A stretch of DNA of 17,549 nt, from assembly GCA_903869875.1 (NCBI GenBank), contig CAIQAW010000058.1, positions 1 through 17,549 of the forward strand. The letters run 5' to 3'. Positions 14,209 to 17,549 of this stretch are shown here, piece after piece. The notes below the pieces were generated by a model. It saw only the letters and a program-made list of their open reading frames with translations. It had not been told where the DNA came from and made no database searches. The stretch is from Candidatus Nomurabacteria bacterium (GTDB lineage: Bacteria; Patescibacteriota; Minisyncoccia; Phycocordibacterales; UBA9973). The position numbers and the translations under genes were made by a program. The stretch's first letter is position 1. Each line of letters begins with the position of its first letter.

Positions 14209-17200
14209 ATGAAGTATGCATCAAGTGGCTACACACGCATAATGAAAACTGTTACCGTTTGGGTAATGGCACTGTTTTTGTTTGCACCTATTACAACCAT
14301 AATTACACCTAAAACAAACGCAACACCGTCTGGAATTGAAGTTGTACCAAACACAGCTCATGCACAAGCTACTACAGCAGAACAAATACAAGCCATTAAA
14401 GATTGTAAAGTTGTAAATGCAATATTTAACCCATCTAATACAGGGTGGAAGGGTGACAAACTTTCAGACGGTTTTTATAAAGGCAGACAAAAAGAAAACG
14501 ATAAATTATTTTCAAGCGAACAAAAACCTGTAATAATACAGATAGAAACTGAAAAATGTTCTGGACAAACATTAACTTTACAAATACATGCAGCAAACGG
14601 TGTTGGGGGATTTGAAAGTGATGTAGATATTGAAAACGGTGATAGTAATGGCAAGACACAAAACTACGTAAACTTTACAATAACAGATAAAAAAACTGCT
14701 GAAATAGAGTTTCTACCTGGTGAACAAGGTTGTGCTGTAACAGGTGGTGCAAATGATTGTCAAACATACCTACACATATTTAATTCAGCCATAGTAAATG
14801 GTGACCCTATTTTCCATACAGACAAGTTCAAAAACGAACCAGGTAGAGACAACCAACGCGGTGAACTAGCTTATGAATGTGCATTTGATGGAACAGAATC
14901 ATTTTCTAGTACTTTTGACTGTACTAGTAAATACCAATGGAGACTTACAAAACCAGTTGAATACACAAACAACAATGTTGATGTACTGTATTACTATAAA
15001 TATACAAATAGTAATATATATTACATTGCAGAAAAATCACCAGATGTTGCAACTTGTAAAGCATTTATAGACGACCTAGCAACAAAAAACCCAGGTAAAT
15101 CTATAGACACTATAGTTGGGGCAGGGCATTCATGTATTAACAATCCACCAGCAACAGACATTGCCGAAAAAGACAGCACCATAGACCAAGGTAAATCTGT
15201 AGGCACAGCAGAACTACCACCGTGTGGTTTTACTGACTGGACCATTGTAGGTTGTGTTGGTGTGTTTCTACGTAGTGTAGTATGGAGCACAGTTGCGTGG
15301 TTTGCAGCACTAGTGGGTCAGTTGTTTGACCTCGTGTTTATGTATTCTATATCTGCTGCACCATACCAAAACCCTTTTATAGAATATGCATGGACTTTTG
15401 TACGCGACATATGTAACGCTTCATTTATATTTATATTGTTATACATAGCTATAATGACAGTGTTGAACAACACTAAAAAAGTAGATTACAGACAAGTTAT
15501 ACCTAAAATAATAATTGTAGCGTTGATTGTTAACTTTAGTTTATTCTTTGGCCGGGTAATAATAGACTTTGGTAATGCCAGTGCAAGACTACTATACCGT
15601 TCAGATGTAGTTAGTATTAAAAATGCGGACGGTAGTTACGGTAGCATATCTGGTGCATTAATAGATTCTTTTGATCCACAAAACCTATTAATAAACGGTG
15701 CTGAAAACTTTAACCAAGTTACGGGTCTAGATGGTGGCGGGGTAGATTCTGTTGGTTTTATTGTTATAACCATAATGAGCATACTAATGCTGTTTATGTT
15801 TATGAAGGTTTTACTAGAAATAACATTTATATTCATTGGCCGTATTGTAGGTTTATGGATGCAGCTAATACTGGCCCCTATTGCTTTTGTAGCAGAAGCA
15901 TTGCCATTTAAAATGTCTAATTTTATGGGCACGGGTACTAATGAAGGTTATTCGTGGTTTATGGCCACATTAAACCAGTCCATACAAGCAACAGTATTTA
16001 CTTTTTTCTTATACTTAACATTATTGTTTTCATCTATGGGTATAGTTGTACTTAAAGACATTAATGGAGCAACTAGTGGTATTGGGTTTTTCTTAGCCAT
16101 GATACTGCCTTACTTGGTTATAATGACTCTGTTAAAAACAGCTAAAGAAAAAACAGCATCGATGGCAACAGCAATTGCAAAACAAACAACAGCTGTTGTA
16201 CAAAGTGTAGTTGGAACTGTTTCTAAAGTTGGACTTCTAGCAGCAGGTGCTGCTATAGCACCAATAGCTGGACGTGCAATAGGCGGGCTAGCTTCAAAAG
16301 CCTCTAATTCTGGCATGCTAAAAAGTCTAAGTGCCCGGGCAGGAAAGGGTAATTTCCTAACCAAGGGTTTTAATAACTTTGTAGCTGACACAGCATCTAA
16401 AACAAGTTCAGGATTAAGTAATTTATCAAAAAATAAATTTGATATTCGTGAAAATAGCATAGTAAAAGGTGCGTTTAACATGGCAGGTTTTGGAGACACT
16501 AAAAAAATAGATACTGGTATAAGCGGTGAATTTGGAAAAATAATAAACAAAAAACTAGAAGCAGCAGGAAACACACCAAGACTACAGGGCCTAGATGCTA
16601 TGCAAAAAGCTGAGACTGAAAAAATGGAACAAAGGTTAGCAAACATGAAAATAACTGACGCTAATATAGATAAAGGTAAAATTAAAGACGACAGACATGA
16701 AATGGCTGTTTGGTTAAAAAAACAACGTGAAGAAATGCAAATTGCACGTGAAGACGCAAAAGCAAAAGGCAAAGACTTTGATGAAAAAGCCTTCAAAGCA
16801 ACATACGAAGCCGCAAAACCAAAACCAAAACTAAACTATGCAGCAAGTGCAACTACCAAAGACGCAAAAGTTATTGCAGATTTAAAGAATAAATCGATTG
16901 AAAAACTATTTGTTAACAGAATGAACAAACAGTCGAAAGCATTTTCATTAGGTGACAAACTTGGTTTTAAAACAGACCCAACAAAAGCTGCTCAGAAAAA
17001 GTTTGCAAAAGACAAAAACAAAGCATTGGACAGAGAAAAACGTCGAAGAATAATGCTGAACGAGGACTTAGAAAAAATTGCAAAACAAGAAACAGGCGCG
17101 CAAAAAAATATAGAAAAACTAACTACAAATGTAGATAAACTTGTCGCAAGTCTGTCATTAAACAATAAAAAGAACAGTGAATTCCCAAACCTCGATTCAT

Positions 17201-17549
17201 ACAAAGAAACTCTGGAGAAGAAAATGCAGGAACCTAAATTTATCGCAAAAATTAATGAACTATCAGACAGAAGTAAGTATCCAGCAAACCACCCAGCCAG
17301 AATACAACTTGACCGAGATATTCGTAAAGCTGCAGAAGAAGCATATAACGAACAATTTGAACTTCCACTGGAACTTGCACTGAGGTCTAGAGACGCCGCA
17401 AAAATAGAATATGACGCAGTAAAAGACAATAAGGACAAGAATGACCCTGAATACGAGGAAATCAAAAAAGCATATACACGAGCTCAGAAAAAATACGCTA
17501 AAATAGAGGCTGAAATAAACATCGTAAACAAAGAAATAAACAAAGTAAA
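14209..17549 (+). CDS. TrbL/VirB6-like multi-pass membrane protein (partial, runs off window)
   Basis: An open frame of 1113 codons continuing past the window end. With the ATG at 14209, a signal peptide lies at about 12-38 (starting instead at codon 12, 14242, would also give a good one). Next comes a ~300-residue outer domain with ten Cys (C66 to C349), then about six or seven membrane segments (about 345-375, 400-419, 431-451, 515-537, 540-563, 592-612, 620-642). The GLWMQLILAPIAF stretch (548-560) resembles the conserved core of TrbL/VirB6, the inner-membrane channel component of type IV secretion systems. Residues ~645-1113 form a long Lys/Glu/Ala-rich, helical, probably cytoplasmic tail. 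It is transcribed separately from the four genes upstream. Classic VirB6 is about 300 residues, so both ends are large additions. Family assignment rests on topology and the core segment. Confidence 0.75.
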   Translation, partial: MKYASSGYTRIMKTVTVWVMALFLFAPITTIITPKTNATPSGIEVVPNTAHAQATTAEQIQAIKDCKVVNAIFNPSNTGWKGDKLSDGFYKGRQKENDKLFSSEQKPVIIQIETEKCSGQTLTLQIHAANGVGGFESDVDIENGDSNGKTQNYVNFTITDKKTAEIEFLPGEQGCAVTGGANDCQTYLHIFNSAIVNGDPIFHTDKFKNEPGRDNQRGELAYECAFDGTESFSSTFDCTSKYQWRLTKPVEYTNNNVDVLYYYKYTNSNIYYIAEKSPDVATCKAFIDDLATKNPGKSIDTIVGAGHSCINNPPATDIAEKDSTIDQGKSVGTAELPPCGFTDWTIVGCVGVFLRSVVWSTVAWFAALVGQLFDLVFMYSISAAPYQNPFIEYAWTFVRDICNASFIFILLYIAIMTVLNNTKKVDYRQVIPKIIIVALIVNFSLFFGRVIIDFGNASARLLYRSDVVSIKNADGSYGSISGALIDSFDPQNLLINGAENFNQVTGLDGGGVDSVGFIVITIMSILMLFMFMKVLLEITFIFIGRIVGLWMQLILAPIAFVAEALPFKMSNFMGTGTNEGYSWFMATLNQSIQATVFTFFLYLTLLFSSMGIVVLKDINGATSGIGFFLAMILPYLVIMTLLKTAKEKTASMATAIAKQTTAVVQSVVGTVSKVGLLAAGAAIAPIAGRAIGGLASKASNSGMLKSLSARAGKGNFLTKGFNNFVADTASKTSSGLSNLSKNKFDIRENSIVKGAFNMAGFGDTKKIDTGISGEFGKIINKKLEAAGNTPRLQGLDAMQKAETEKMEQRLANMKITDANIDKGKIKDDRHEMAVWLKKQREEMQIAREDAKAKGKDFDEKAFKATYEAAKPKPKLNYAASATTKDAKVIADLKNKSIEKLFVNRMNKQSKAFSLGDKLGFKTDPTKAAQKKFAKDKNKALDREKRRRIMLNEDLEKIAKQETGAQKNIEKLTTNVDKLVASLSLNNKKNSEFPNLDSYKETLEKKMQEPKFIAKINELSDRSKYPANHPARIQLDRDIRKAAEEAYNEQFELPLELALRSRDAAKIEYDAVKDNKDKNDPEYEEIKKAYTRAQKKYAKIEAEINIVNKEINKV

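Noticed and set aside
16110..17465. Long minus-strand open frames opposite the TrbL-like gene
   Set aside because: They oppose a 1113-codon frame with clear domain structure, have Ser/Phe-rich sequences typical of reverse complements of A-rich coding DNA, and lack promoters.
14209..17549. Recoded TGA (genetic code 25) in the window
   Set aside because: All real genes, including the 3.3-kb frame, are open under the standard code with TGA as stop, which would be improbable if TGA coded Gly.

Overview
The window looks like chromosomal DNA from a small-genome, AT-rich bacterium, most likely a member of the Candidate Phyla Radiation (Patescibacteria), probably within the Parcubacteria. Reasons: short intergenic spaces, Ile codons dominated by ATA, a mix of housekeeping genes (rpsO, rsmA, a UvrD/PcrA helicase, comM, a single Xer recombinase) with poorly recognisable secreted and membrane proteins, and a large TrbL/VirB6-type membrane protein of the kind common in these genomes. 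The phylum assignment is an inference from gene content and style, not from a marker phylogeny. The standard code fits: every gene is open with TGA read as stop, although no gene in the window ends in TGA.

Layout. Positions 48-977 (minus) hold a XerC/D-type recombinase. A compact plus-strand series follows: a lysine-rich small protein (1092-1421), rpsO (1537-1797), a NYN-domain putative nuclease (1854-2360), a single-pass membrane protein (2385-3278), a DksA/TraR-like zinc-finger protein (3339-3713) and comM (3793-5343). Strong hairpin terminators and new promoters separate several of these genes, so many are probably single-gene transcripts. A LysM-M23 cell-wall peptidase lies convergent to comM (5376-6626, minus). 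Divergent from it are a UvrD/PcrA helicase (6782-8710) and rsmA (8775-9569).

The right half (9610-17549) is an envelope locus. Four tightly packed genes (9610-14134; gaps of 3 nt or overlaps) encode a small secreted protein, an anchored protein with an EF-hand-like loop, a ~700-residue secreted protein and an anchored protein with a Gly-rich tandem-repeat linker. This block ends in a 16-bp-stem terminator. A separate promoter then drives a >=1113-residue TrbL/VirB6-like protein, cut off by the window end. The set resembles a type IV secretion or conjugation-like envelope machine; the ATPases that would prove it would lie beyond the window.

A striking regulatory pattern is that eight genes have a -10 box, in five cases extended (TGnTAnnnT), only 6-9 nt before the ATG, with no Shine-Dalgarno sequence between. 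This predicts leaderless or nearly leaderless mRNAs and corrects two start sites (3339 rather than 3288; 9610 rather than 9592). A GC-rich intergenic repeat occurs twice (start of window; before rsmA). No stretch longer than 300 nt lacks a gene. No rRNA, tRNA, CRISPR array or insertion sequence was seen.
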